64,000 nucleotides of DNA, from NCBI RefSeq assembly GCF_000472965.1, contig NZ_AXAU01000020.1:62001-126000 (forward strand). The letters run 5' to 3'. The translations under genes and the position numbers were made by a program. Of this stretch, positions 1 to 8,192 are shown piece by piece (position 1 is the stretch's first letter; the number at the start of each line of letters is the position of its first letter). The notes below the pieces were generated by a model. The model did not search any database. It was given only the letters and a program-made list of their open reading frames with translations, and was not told the DNA's origin. Origin of the DNA: Bradyrhizobium murdochi (lineage in GTDB: Bacteria > Pseudomonadota > Alphaproteobacteria > Rhizobiales > Xanthobacteraceae).

Positions 1-2
1 TG

Positions 3-395
3 CTCGGCCAGCAGGTGCAGATGGCGTTCCTCGATCTGCCGGTGCTGCTGCCGCATATCAAGGCTGGCAGTCTGCGTCCGATTGCCCTTGGCGCTCCGAA
101 ACGTGCGCCCACCTCACCCGACGTGCCGACCACCGCGGAAGTCGGCATGCCGGATCTCCTGATCGAAAACTGGTACGGCATGATCGCGCCGGCCGGTGTG
201 CCCGAGGCTGTTGTCGCCACCCTGAACCGTGTCGCCAACGAGGCGATGAACGATCCGCAGGTGAAGCAGAAGCTTGCAGATCAAGGCCTGACAGTCGCCG
301 GCAACACGCCGGGGCATTTTCGCGACTACATCGGAACCGAGGCCCAAAAATGGGCGCGCGTCATCAAGGCTGCCGGCCTCGCCATCGGCAAGTAA
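3..395 (+). CDS. Bug/TctC-family solute-binding protein, C-terminal part
   Basis: This is the last 130 residues of a gene that begins before the window. The reading frame is open from base 3 to the TAA at 393-395. The sequence has the typical tail of tripartite-tricarboxylate (Bug) periplasmic binding proteins: LLPHIKAGSLRPIALG, a run with PDVPTTAEVG, a WYGMIAPAG segment, and a final helix ending in KAAGLAIGK. Family members bind carboxylates or related small molecules in the periplasm and often work without a cognate TctAB permease nearby. The ligand cannot be inferred from this fragment. It converges on the LysR gene, with 44 bases between the stop codons. Confidence 0.9.
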   Translation, partial: LGQQVQMAFLDLPVLLPHIKAGSLRPIALGAPKRAPTSPDVPTTAEVGMPDLLIENWYGMIAPAGVPEAVVATLNRVANEAMNDPQVKQKLADQGLTVAGNTPGHFRDYIGTEAQKWARVIKAAGLAIGK

Positions 396-439
396 CGCCG
401 GGCCCCCCAGACTTTCAGCATTCGCGCTCCATCGCATGT

Positions 440-1333
440 TCAACGTGGCGCAGATTTGCGCAAATGCTCGGCCAATTGCTGCGCGGGCTTGGGCAGCGCC
501 CGAAAGCTCCGCGCGCAGATCACGAGCCGCCGGTTGGCCCAGGAATCCCTGATCCTGATGACATTGATCTTCATCGATCGCGCGCATCGCTTTGCCGCGA
601 CTTCAGGCATCACGCCAATGCCGATGCCGGCGGCGACCATCTGACCAATCGCATCGAAACTGTTCAGCCGCGCACGAAAGCGCAGCCGCGCGCCGAGCCG
701 CGCCGCATGCCCGCTGACATGGGCGTGGAGTGCGATCGAGCTGATCAAGCCGACGAAATCGCGCTCCACCACTTCGGCGAAATCGACCTGCCGCCGATTA
801 GCCAGTTCGTCGTTGCGCGCGGCAACCAGCACCAGCCGATCCTCGCTGAACGGCATCCGCTCGATATTGTCTGCAAGCGCGTGTTCGGCAGCAAGCCCGA
901 GATCGGCGGCACCGATGACGATGGCGCGGGCAATGTCGCTGCTTTCGCGTTCCTCGACGTCGATTGAAATGTTCGGATTTGCAGTCAGAAAGGCCGCCAA
1001 TGTCTTCGGCAGATATTCCGAAAGCCCCGACGTGTTGGCGAGGAAACGGACGGTGGCCTTCATGCCGCGGGCAAAGTCGGCGAGATCGCCGCGCATGGTC
1101 TCGATGTTGTGGAGCACGATCCTGGCATGGTCGAGCAGGCTTTCGCCGGCCGGCGTCAACTCGACGCCGCGGCGGCCGCGCGCGAGCAGCGAAACGCCGA
1201 GCGCTTCTTCCAGGCCCTTGATCCGCTCACTCGCCGACGCCAGCGCGAGATGGACCCGCTGCGCGCCATTGGTGATGCTGCGGGTCTCGGCCACGGCGAC
1301 GAAGAGCTGAAGGTCGACCAAATCGAAACGCAT
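440..1333 (-). CDS. LysR-family transcriptional regulator
   Basis: A 297-residue protein of normal LysR length. Residues 1-62 form the winged helix-turn-helix (MRFDLVDLQLFVAVAETRS, then a recognition helix in the SASERIKGLEEALG stretch and the LTPAGE wing). The remainder is the two-lobed effector-binding domain. The ATG at 1333 fits the family start. It is divergent from the TauE/SafE permease gene, separated by about 190 bases that include a palindromic repeat and a perfect hairpin, so it may control that permease or the convergent Bug gene. The effector is unknown. Confidence 0.93.
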   Translation of the reverse strand: MRFDLVDLQLFVAVAETRSITNGAQRVHLALASASERIKGLEEALGVSLLARGRRGVELTPAGESLLDHARIVLHNIETMRGDLADFARGMKATVRFLANTSGLSEYLPKTLAAFLTANPNISIDVEERESSDIARAIVIGAADLGLAAEHALADNIERMPFSEDRLVLVAARNDELANRRQVDFAEVVERDFVGLISSIALHAHVSGHAARLGARLRFRARLNSFDAIGQMVAAGIGIGVMPEVAAKRCARSMKINVIRIRDSWANRRLVICARSFRALPKPAQQLAEHLRKSAPR

Positions 1334-1351
1334 GGGGATTCCCTGTGGAGC

Positions 1352-1438
1352 CCGTCATTGCGAGGAGCGAAGCGACGAAGCAATCCATCTCGCGGCGCTA
1401 AGAAAGAATGGATTGCTTCGCTGCGCTCGCAATGACGG
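1352..1438. repeat. Palindromic intergenic repeat, family A copy 1
   Basis: An 87-base imperfect palindrome running from CCGTCATTGCGAG to CTCGCAATGACGG, with inner arms around GAAGCAATCCAT and ATGGATTGCTTCG. Copies with the same outer arms lie at 14998-15084 (also 87 bases) and 23607-23684. It resembles REP/BIME-type extragenic palindromes. Confidence 0.85.
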
Positions 1439-1445
1439 AGAATAT

Positions 1446-1470
1446 CAGCCTTCGGCGCAGCCGAAGGCTG
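1446..1470. repeat. Perfect 11-bp hairpin
   Basis: CAGCCTTCGGC, a three-base GCA loop, then GCCGAAGGCTG. It lies between the lysR and tauE-like start codons, 53 bases before the permease ATG. No U-run follows, so a terminator role is unproven; it could be an operator or a leader structure of the permease mRNA. Confidence 0.7.
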
Positions 1471-1522
1471 TCTCCGTAATCTCCAGATTGTGCCTGATAC
1501 GCCGATAGGTCAATGTCCGCCC

Positions 1523-2275
1523 ATGTTCGATTCCTTGCTCATTCTCATCGCGGCGGCGTTCCTGCTGGCCGGCTTCATCAAGGGCGTGATCGGGCTCGGC
1601 CTGCCGACGGTATCGATGGGCCTGCTCGCGGTGACGATGCCGCCGGCGCAAGCGATTGCGATCGTGATCGTGCCGGCGATCGTCACCAACATCTGGCAAA
1701 CCTTCAGCGGCCCGTATTTGCGCGACATCATGCGGCGGCTGTGGCCGCTGATGGCCGGGACTGTCGCCGGCATCTGGCTGAACGCGGGACTGTTGACCGG
1801 CCCCTACGCGCCCTATGGCACCGTCGTTCTCGGCACGCTGCTGGTGATCTACGCCATCCTCGGTCTCAGCCAGCTCCACTTCAAGGTCACGCGCCGCGAC
1901 GAGAAATGGATCGGCGGCATCGTCGGCCTGATCACCGGCGTGGTGTCGGCCGCGACCGGCGTTCAAGTGATTCCATCGATGCCTTATCTGCAGGCGATCG
2001 GGATGGAGAAGGACGAACTGGTGCAGGCGCTCGGTGTGTTCTTTACCGTCGCCACGGTGGCGCTCGCCTTCAATCTCACCACCGCGGGCCTGCTGACGGC
2101 GGCAACCGCTCTGCCCGGCGCAGTCGCGATGGTGGCGTCCTTTACCGGCATGTTCATCGGACAGGCGGTGCGCAATCGCATGCAGCCGGACGTTTTCCGC
2201 CGCTGGTTCCTGATCGCCATGATCTTGCTCGGTCTCTATCTTGCCGGCAGCGCCTTCGTGAAAATCCACGGCTGA
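1523..2275 (+). CDS. TauE/SafE-family membrane permease
   Basis: A 250-residue, very hydrophobic protein with about eight predicted membrane segments (roughly residues 3-25, 30-58, 73-93, 99-120, 130-147, 171-188, 193-218 and 229-247). The family signature is the internally repeated half with the motif GFIKGVIGLGLP near the N-terminus and GLITGVVSAATG in the second half. Members export or import sulfite, sulfonates or other organic anions across the inner membrane; the substrate here is unknown. I chose the ATG at 1523 over an upstream GTG at 1490 because the latter adds a polar leader before the first membrane helix. The divergent LysR gene is the obvious candidate regulator. Confidence 0.88.
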   Translation: MFDSLLILIAAAFLLAGFIKGVIGLGLPTVSMGLLAVTMPPAQAIAIVIVPAIVTNIWQTFSGPYLRDIMRRLWPLMAGTVAGIWLNAGLLTGPYAPYGTVVLGTLLVIYAILGLSQLHFKVTRRDEKWIGGIVGLITGVVSAATGVQVIPSMPYLQAIGMEKDELVQALGVFFTVATVALAFNLTTAGLLTAATALPGAVAMVASFTGMFIGQAVRNRMQPDVFRRWFLIAMILLGLYLAGSAFVKIHG

Positions 2276-2279
2276 AGCA

Positions 2280-2939
2280 TCAGCGCGCCTCCAGCATCGC
2301 CACGCGGATACCGAGATAGACGAACAGCCCGCCGAGCGCGCGGTTGATCCAGGCTACCGCGCCGGCCGATTGCCGGATACGGCCCGCGGCCCGGGCTGCG
2401 AAGGCGGCGATGCAAAAGCACCACAACGTGCCGCTGGTGATGAAGATCAGGCCGAGCACCAGGAAGGCCAGCGTCTTGTGGGCTGACTCCGCCGCCACGA
2501 ATTGCGGCAGAAACGCCAGAAAGAACAGCGCCACCTTCGGATTGAGCACATTGGTCAGGGCGCCCTGCCAGAACACGCGGGCAAGCGAAGTCTCGCTACC
2601 TGCCGGGCCATTGCCTGCCACTCCCGCCTCCGCCAGCGGGCGCGAACGCGACAGTAGCATCTGGACACCCGTAAACAGCAGATAGGCGGCGCCGACCCAT
2701 TTCACGACCGCAAAGGCGGCAGATGACGCCATCAACAGCGCCGAGAGGCCGATGGCGGCACCGAACACGTGAACGAGGCAGCCGGCACTGATCCCGGTCG
2801 CGGCCGCCGCCCCGCCGCGCCATCCGAACTGGATGCTGCGGCCGATAATGTAGGCCGTGTCCGGCCCCGGCGTGATATTGAGCAGCAGGCCCGAGAGGAT
2901 GAATAGCCAGAGTTGGTGAATGCCAAGCATCTCTATCAT
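2280..2939 (-). CDS. LysE/RhtB-family amino-acid exporter
   Basis: A 219-residue inner-membrane exporter. The N-terminal signature NITPGPD (residues 21-27) is diagnostic of the LysE/RhtB translocators, and about six hydrophobic segments follow. The family exports basic or small neutral amino acids and their analogues. The start at 2939 is supported by AAGGAA seven bases upstream; an ATG-less extension to 3008 exists but has no comparable ribosome site. The gene converges on the TauE/SafE gene with only four bases between stop codons. Confidence 0.9.
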   Translation of the reverse strand: MIEMLGIHQLWLFILSGLLLNITPGPDTAYIIGRSIQFGWRGGAAAATGISAGCLVHVFGAAIGLSALLMASSAAFAVVKWVGAAYLLFTGVQMLLSRSRPLAEAGVAGNGPAGSETSLARVFWQGALTNVLNPKVALFFLAFLPQFVAAESAHKTLAFLVLGLIFITSGTLWCFCIAAFAARAAGRIRQSAGAVAWINRALGGLFVYLGIRVAMLEAR

Positions 2940-3122
2940 TTGATGGTTCCTTGGCCCAGCAGCCCTATTGCGCACATGCCAATCCCTTAGGGATTGCAGT
3001 ACTATCATGAGGAAATCGGGCTTCCACCAGATTGCGCATATTTTATAAACATTGGAATTGGTTGGCTGACCGCGTAGTGGTTATCCTGCCCGCTCGGGTG
3101 TCATTGGGGATATAGTGGGGAT

Positions 3123-4934
3123 ATGGAAAGACGCCTGGCAGCCATCGTCTGCGCTGACGTCGCCGGCTACTCCCGAATGATGGGAGCCGACGAGGCGGGG
3201 ACGCATGCCACGTTCAAGGCCCACCGAAGCGCGATCTATCCGATCATCCTCAATCACGGCGGCCGCCTGGTGAAGAACACCGGCGACGGCTTCCTCCTCG
3301 AATTTCCCTCTATCGTCGGCGCCATCGAGGCCGCGGTCGCGATGCAGATGGTGATGGCGGAACGCAACGAGCACCTGCCCGCCGATCGCGCGATGCAGTT
3401 TCGCATGGGCATCCACATGGGCGACGTGATGGCCGATGAGGACGAGGTGTTCGGCGACGACGTCAATATTGCCGTCCGCCTCGAATCGGTTGCCGCCCCC
3501 GGCGGCGTGGCGGTTTCGGGCAAGGCCTGTCATGAGGCCGGCAAGCGCCTCAGCGTCACATTCGTCGATGCTGGTCCCTACCGGTTCAAGAACATCGAAG
3601 AGGCGATCCATGTCTGGACCTGGCAGCCCGGGGGTGTCGACAGCGGCCCGGCCCGTAAAGCCGCGTCCGAGACATCGGCCACGAACCTGCCTGCCCAGTA
3701 CCGCACCGCGATCGTGGGCGTGCTGCCGTTCACGAATTTGAGCGAAAGCGCGGACGAGTATTTTTCCGACGGGCTGACCGAGGACCTGATCCACGCGTTA
3801 TCGCTGCAATCGTTCTATCGGGTGCTGAGCCGGAACTCGACGTTCTCGTTCAAGGGCAAGAACGTGAGCACGCGCCTGATCGCGCGCGAGATCGATGCCA
3901 CCTACCTGATCCAGGGCTCGGTGCGCCGCGCCGCCAACAAGATCCGAGTCACCGCCGAGTTGATCGCGCCCGAAACCGGCGAGCAATTGTGGACCGGCCG
4001 GTTCGACCGCGATATGGGCGACCTGTTCGCGATGCAGGACGAACTCACCACGAGCCTGTCGGCGGCGATCGCGGCCGAGATCTACCGGGCGGAAGCGTCC
4101 GCCCCGCCCCGCTCTTCGTCGAATGACATCACCGCATGGGATCGTTTCCTGAAGGGGCTGTCGCACTATTACCTACAGACCAAAGCGGATTTCGAAACCG
4201 CGATCGGGCTGTTCAAGGAAGCCATCGCGCTCGATCCGACGCTTTCGATCGCGCGCGCCTATCTCGCCACCATTCAGACCCAGGCCATCCATTTCGGGTG
4301 GATCAAGGGCACGCGCGAAGTGTGGGATAGCGCGATGTGTCTCGCGGAGAGCAGCGTCCGGCTCGATCCCCGTTCGTCCTTTGCATTTCAGATTCTGGCC
4401 TATCTGCATGCGCTGGAGGGGCATTACGAGGCGGCGATGGATGCCGCCAAGCGTGCGGTCGGGCTCAACCCCTACGACATGGGCGCCCGTGGCGTGCTTG
4501 GCGCGTGTCACCTCTACAGCGGCGAACACCGGGCCGCCGTCGAATTGTTTACGATGGCAGCGCAACGCGGTAACAGCGATCCCCGATACCAATTTGCGGC
4601 GTTCAACGCATTCAGCCACTATCTGCTCGGTCAATACGATGCCTCACTGTCATGGGCGCGCGAGGCTCTATACGCCAATCCCAATCATCTGCAGGCGCTG
4701 GCGGTACGCGCGGCGGCGCTTGCCCAGTTGGGACGAACCGCCGAAGCAGCCAACGCTACTGAGGTCCTGCTCGGCAACTATCCGACCCTGACGGTCGAGC
4801 GGTTTTTGCGGAATTTTAACTGGAAGGTCCCGGCCGACATCGCTCATTTCCGCGACGGACTTTTGAAGGCCGGCATCCCGTTCAGCAAATTGACGCTCGT
4901 CGAATCCTCGCCAAAGCTCGCCGCAGATTCCTGA
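3123..4934 (+). CDS. Class III adenylate/guanylate cyclase with TolB-like and TPR domains
   Basis: A 603-residue three-part protein. Residues 1 to about 165 are a class III nucleotide cyclase catalytic domain with the two metal-binding aspartates D12 (in CADVAGYS) and D55 (in NTGDGF). Residues about 195-320 resemble the TolB/FlgO-type domain (VLPFTNLSES, SDGLTEDLI, YLIQGSVRR) seen in many rhizobial cyclases. Residues about 335-560 are TPR-like helical repeats. No membrane segment is obvious, so it should be cytosolic. It makes a cyclic nucleotide, probably cAMP, in response to an unknown input. The ATG is preceded by a tandem GGGGATAT motif that supplies a weak ribosome site. Confidence 0.88.
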   Translation: MERRLAAIVCADVAGYSRMMGADEAGTHATFKAHRSAIYPIILNHGGRLVKNTGDGFLLEFPSIVGAIEAAVAMQMVMAERNEHLPADRAMQFRMGIHMGDVMADEDEVFGDDVNIAVRLESVAAPGGVAVSGKACHEAGKRLSVTFVDAGPYRFKNIEEAIHVWTWQPGGVDSGPARKAASETSATNLPAQYRTAIVGVLPFTNLSESADEYFSDGLTEDLIHALSLQSFYRVLSRNSTFSFKGKNVSTRLIAREIDATYLIQGSVRRAANKIRVTAELIAPETGEQLWTGRFDRDMGDLFAMQDELTTSLSAAIAAEIYRAEASAPPRSSSNDITAWDRFLKGLSHYYLQTKADFETAIGLFKEAIALDPTLSIARAYLATIQTQAIHFGWIKGTREVWDSAMCLAESSVRLDPRSSFAFQILAYLHALEGHYEAAMDAAKRAVGLNPYDMGARGVLGACHLYSGEHRAAVELFTMAAQRGNSDPRYQFAAFNAFSHYLLGQYDASLSWAREALYANPNHLQALAVRAAALAQLGRTAEAANATEVLLGNYPTLTVERFLRNFNWKVPADIAHFRDGLLKAGIPFSKLTLVESSPKLAADS

Positions 4935-5093
4935 GCGTGTGTAAGCTGGTCGATTGACACGGCGTCGAATTCCGCCAAGACTTGCGTACACCCTGAGGTA
5001 GCGCGCCGCCGAATTTTCTTTTTCAAAACGGTCATCCGCTCCGCGTCGGTGACAGGCCATTTTTCATATTCGGCGCCTTTGAGGATTTGAGCC

Positions 5094-5765
5094 ATGTCAG
5101 ACCGCCACATTGCCACCGCCCCGGGCGCTGCGCCTGCCGGGCAGTTTCCCGTTTCGCCCAATAATCCCTGTCCCTTCCTGCGCGCATTGGTCGCCAACGG
5201 CTATGTCGGCGGCCATGTCGTGCCGCTCTCGCAACTCTCCGAAATGATCGGATTGGCAAGCGGCGAAACCGGCTCGGCCCAAAAAGAGGTGCGGCGGAAA
5301 GCCTGGATGGTCGCCGTCATTGCCAACGGCCTCGGGCCGCTGCGCGTATTCAAGAGCGCAACGTCTGGCGCCGTGCTCGACGAGCTGCGCAACGGCCCGC
5401 TCGACAAGCATGGCGGCGGTTCACGCATTCTCGATGCCGACGCGAAGGTCCATGGAGACCAAATCGACCGGCTCGCCAGCTTCGGCAAGGACTGCAAAGA
5501 TCCCGCCGGAGGCATCGAGATCGGGCTGACGGCGAAGGAGATCGAGGCCTTCATGGCAGACAATATCAAGCGCGACGGCGATGCAGCGCGCTGGTACTTC
5601 CCGATCCTGATGAAGGGCGAATGGCCGGTCCTGTTGAAAATCCTCGGCAAGGGCGAAGGCGAGGCGCGCTACCTCAGCGTCGCCGAGGTCAGGACGCTGT
5701 TCGTGGAAAGGCGCTTGCCCGAGCGCATCACGGCGCGACTGCCGAAGCCGGCGGCTGGAAGATAA
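5094..5765 (+). CDS. Conserved-looking protein with PCP...NGY motif, function unknown
   Basis: A 223-residue soluble protein that I do not recognise with certainty. It starts at an ATG preceded by GAGGA. Near the N-terminus it carries NPCPFLRALVANGYVGG (residues 24-40), which resembles the PCP-x-L-N-x-L-A-N-H-G-Y motif of heme-thiolate peroxidases of the chloroperoxidase family, with C26 in the place of the heme-ligand cysteine. The rest, which is rich in charged helices and ends in KPAAGR, shows no second family motif that I can see, such as the distal acid/His set. It follows the cyclase gene by 159 bases and may be a separate unit. Function is inferred only at the motif level. Confidence 0.75.
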   Translation: MSDRHIATAPGAAPAGQFPVSPNNPCPFLRALVANGYVGGHVVPLSQLSEMIGLASGETGSAQKEVRRKAWMVAVIANGLGPLRVFKSATSGAVLDELRNGPLDKHGGGSRILDADAKVHGDQIDRLASFGKDCKDPAGGIEIGLTAKEIEAFMADNIKRDGDAARWYFPILMKGEWPVLLKILGKGEGEARYLSVAEVRTLFVERRLPERITARLPKPAAGR

Positions 5766-5797
5766 TTGCCACAGTTGGTGCGGCCAGCCACGCATTG

Positions 5798-6208
5798 CTA
5801 CGGATTCGGCCCGTAGCCAGGAACCCACTTTTCATGCTGGGGCAGGTCGTCCTGAATCGTCCACCAGGGCGCGCGGGACGACGTAAATACGTGCAGGCGC
5901 GGCCGAACCTTGGGATCGTCGTCCAACAAACCCGCCGGGATGCTGATCGTCGTCAGGTAGCTTGCCTTGCCGGGCGTCAGGCAGCCGCAGATCTTGCAAC
6001 GATGGCGGAAACTGCCGGGCGCGGATTCATAGCGCACGGTCATGTCCTCACCTGCTGTGAATCGAAACTTGTCCGCTTCGACGTGAGCATATGTCGCGAA
6101 TGCTGCGCCGGTAAGCTTGCGGCAATTGGCGCAATGGCAGTGTGTGATCGATCGCACCTTGTCGACTTCGAACCTGACCGCGCCGCACAGGCAGCTTCCA
6201 CGAATCAT
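5798..6208 (-). CDS. GFA/CENP-V family zinc protein
   Basis: A 136-residue protein of the glutathione-dependent formaldehyde-activating (GFA) superfamily. The zinc-binding cysteines are all present: C6 and C8 in GSCLCGAV, C24, C26 and C29 in CHCANCRK, and C71, C74 and C76 in RCKICGC. The true start is the ATG at 6208, preceded by GGAGAA; the longer frame to 6280 lacks a ribosome site. Most uncharacterised members are not proven formaldehyde enzymes, so the reaction is unknown. It is followed at 5765 by the convergent orphan gene and preceded by the hydrolase gene below on the same strand, 76 bases away. Confidence 0.9.
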   Translation of the reverse strand: MIRGSCLCGAVRFEVDKVRSITHCHCANCRKLTGAAFATYAHVEADKFRFTAGEDMTVRYESAPGSFRHRCKICGCLTPGKASYLTTISIPAGLLDDDPKVRPRLHVFTSSRAPWWTIQDDLPQHEKWVPGYGPNP

Positions 6209-6284
6209 GATCGCATTCTCCAGACCCGAAGTATAGCCGAAGCGGCTCGTGTCCGATTGAACCGGCTCAAGCCGCAGCAATCAA

Positions 6285-7232
6285 CTATTTGAACAGCGGC
6301 GTGCCCGGCACGAACGCATCGAACGCCGCCCAGAATTGTGCTCGGTAGCGGTCCTGCTCCTGCAGGATCTCGTGCTTGGAGCCTGCGATCACCAAATGCG
6401 AGCCGGCGCGTAAGTGATAGGCGAATTCCTCGATCGCCGCCGTTGAAACGATGGTGTCGTTGCTGGCGGCCAGCATCAGGATCGGCTGGCGGATTTCGGA
6501 CGGGTAGTTCATGCCGCGAAAGGTATGCATCGCCCTGAACGCGGTATCGGCCCAGGCCACCGTCGGCGAACCGATGCCCAGCGTCGGGTCTTCTTCCAGG
6601 ATCGCGGCGTTGCGGGCGTAGCGCACGGGATCGCTGGTGAAGGGGTTGTTGATGAAAGATTCCGTGCCGGTCAGCGCATCGCTGCCGCCGGGCACGTAGC
6701 GGCCGCCCTGCCCCATCAACCGCATAACCCGAAGCAGCGCCCGGGTCGGAAACGACGTCGTGCGCCCCGGCAGGTCGATCATCGGCGCCGACAGCACCAT
6801 GCGGTCGAACCAGCGCTTTCCCGCATGCGCCACCCGCAGCATGACCGCGCCGCCCATCGAATGCGCCAGCGCGAAATAAGGCGGCGGACAATCCGGCAGC
6901 ACCACCTGCTGCACGAAGGTTTCGACGTCCACTTCGAAATCGGAGAAGTCGCGGACATAGCCTTTGCGCGGGTCGCGCAGCCGGCGCGACGAATGCCCCT
7001 GGCCGCGCCAGTCGATCATCGCCACCGCAAAACCGCGATCGCGCAGGTCCCGCACCGTCTCGAAATATTTCTCGATCGGCTCGCTGCGCCCGGTGAAGAC
7101 GCAGACCGTGCCCTTGCGGCCCGCCGGCGGCGCCCAGCGCGCGAACCTCAGTTCCGCACCGTCGGGCGTCTTGATAGTGCCCGAGACGACGTCCTCCGGA
7201 ACCGGATTGGCGGGGATAGAGACGAGCGTCAT
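6285..7232 (-). CDS. Alpha/beta hydrolase, lysophospholipase (PldB-like) type
   Basis: A 315-residue serine hydrolase of the S33/monoacylglycerol-lipase type. The oxyanion/core strand reads VFTGRSEPIEKY, followed by DWRGQG (residues 74-79) and the nucleophile elbow AHSMGG with S125. An acidic residue in ASNDTIV and the histidine in GSKHEIL complete the triad. This pattern is typical of COG2267 lysophospholipases that act on lysolipids or monoacylglycerols. No signal peptide is seen. Start is the ATG at 7232. It lies upstream of the GFA gene on the same strand and is divergent from hsp20. Confidence 0.9.
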   Translation of the reverse strand: MTLVSIPANPVPEDVVSGTIKTPDGAELRFARWAPPAGRKGTVCVFTGRSEPIEKYFETVRDLRDRGFAVAMIDWRGQGHSSRRLRDPRKGYVRDFSDFEVDVETFVQQVVLPDCPPPYFALAHSMGGAVMLRVAHAGKRWFDRMVLSAPMIDLPGRTTSFPTRALLRVMRLMGQGGRYVPGGSDALTGTESFINNPFTSDPVRYARNAAILEEDPTLGIGSPTVAWADTAFRAMHTFRGMNYPSEIRQPILMLAASNDTIVSTAAIEEFAYHLRAGSHLVIAGSKHEILQEQDRYRAQFWAAFDAFVPGTPLFK

Positions 7233-7302
7233 GACGGGAACCGGCTAGGTGAAAAGGGCTGAAAATCAAGGCGGGAGCGCAAAAAGGGCCTGTTTCAGCC
7301 CT

Positions 7303-7330
7303 CTTGAACGCCGTTTCACCCCTCCCATAT
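7303..7330 (+). promoter_or_regulatory. Sigma32 (RpoH)-type promoter of hsp20
   Basis: CTTGAA at 7303-7308 followed after 13 bases by CTCCCATAT (7322-7330) matches the heat-shock sigma factor pattern CTTGAA-N13-17-CCCCATNT with one mismatch in the -10 element. Transcription would start near 7337, giving a leader of about 128 nucleotides that contains the thermometer described next. Confidence 0.75.
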
Positions 7331-7360
7331 CACTTCTGTGCAGGCCACTACCAGTGTTTC

Positions 7361-7464
7361 GGAACCAAACCCAAGGTTCCAAAAAACTGAGGCTGCACGG
7401 GACTAAAGCTCGGCCCGATGGCGGGCGGGTTAATTGCAACAGTCGCTCAATGGAGGACTATCCT
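7361..7464 (+). promoter_or_regulatory. ROSE-type RNA thermometer in hsp20 leader
   Basis: Three stacked hairpins precede the ATG. GGAACC pairs with GGTTCC (7361-7380). GCCCG pairs with CGGGC across an ATGG loop (7413-7426). Finally TCGCTC, which fits the conserved ROSE anti-Shine-Dalgarno motif UYGCU, faces the TGGAGGA ribosome site with a possible G-G mismatch. ROSE elements block ribosome binding at low temperature and melt during heat shock in Bradyrhizobium small heat-shock mRNAs. The motif and architecture are seen directly; function is inferred from the family. Confidence 0.7.
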
Positions 7465-7932
7465 ATGCGTACCTACGATCTCACTCCGTTTTATCGTTCC
7501 ACCGTCGGCTTCGATCGCTTCTTCAACCTGCTCGATCAGGTGACCTCCGACGGCAGCCCCGGTTATCCGCCCTACAATATCGAGCGCACCGGTGAGAACG
7601 CCTATCGCATCAGCGTTGCGGTTTCCGGCTTCTCGCAGGGCGAGCTTTCGATCGTCGCGAAGGAAAACACGCTGACGATCAAGGGCGAGAAAACCGCCAA
7701 CGAGAACGGCAAGGATAAATCCGAAGTGCTCTACCGCGGCATCGCCGCGCGCGCCTTCGAGCGCGTCTTCCAGCTTGCCGATTTCGTGCAGGTGAAGAAC
7801 GCCTCGCTCGAGAACGGCCTGCTCCACGTCGATCTCGTCCGCGAGATCCCCGAGGCCAAGAAGCCGCGCAGCATTCCGATCAATTCGGGCGCGCAGGCCC
7901 CGCAGGTGGTCGACGCTTCCGTCGCCGCGTAA
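7465..7932 (+). CDS. Small heat-shock protein Hsp20
   Basis: A 155-residue alpha-crystallin-type chaperone. It opens with MRTYDLTPFYRSTVGFDR, the usual start of class A rhizobial small heat-shock proteins. The alpha-crystallin domain spans about residues 34-135 (YNIERTGENAYRI to GLLHVDLVREIP) and the C-terminal IXI anchor is present as SIPIN. It holds unfolded proteins as an oligomeric cytosolic holdase. The ATG at 7465 follows GGAGGA; an in-frame extension back to 7249 covers the promoter and thermometer and should be ignored. Expression is expected to be controlled by RpoH and by the ROSE leader, and an intrinsic terminator follows. Confidence 0.96.
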   Translation: MRTYDLTPFYRSTVGFDRFFNLLDQVTSDGSPGYPPYNIERTGENAYRISVAVSGFSQGELSIVAKENTLTIKGEKTANENGKDKSEVLYRGIAARAFERVFQLADFVQVKNASLENGLLHVDLVREIPEAKKPRSIPINSGAQAPQVVDASVAA

Positions 7933-7967
7933 CGCGGTAGGTTCAGCCGGTATTGGCTGAACGCGAA

Positions 7968-7996
7968 AACGCCCCGGGCAACCGGGGCGTTTTTTT
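7968..7996 (+). terminator. Intrinsic terminator after hsp20
   Basis: AACGCCCCGG, a GCAA loop and CCGGGGCGTT form a perfect 10-bp stem that runs into seven T residues. It lies 36 bases after the hsp20 stop codon. Confidence 0.93.
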
Positions 7997-8192
7997 GTGC
8001 GCGCATCAAGAAGACGGCGCAATCCGGCTGCGCTCATTAACAGCGAATTTAAATGATGTCCGCTTCGACGACGACTACTTGACCGCGCGCCCCCCGGTAT
8101 CGGCGGCACCTAGACGCGTAACATTTGAAGTTCGGCGACGTACTCACTTTGCACCCAGCACTTCAATAGACATATCCAATCAGGAGAGATCG

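Noticed and set aside
1352..1438. CRISPR-like array from the recurrent palindromes
   Set aside because: Copies are single, scattered over tens of kilobases and lack regular spacers; no cas gene is present.
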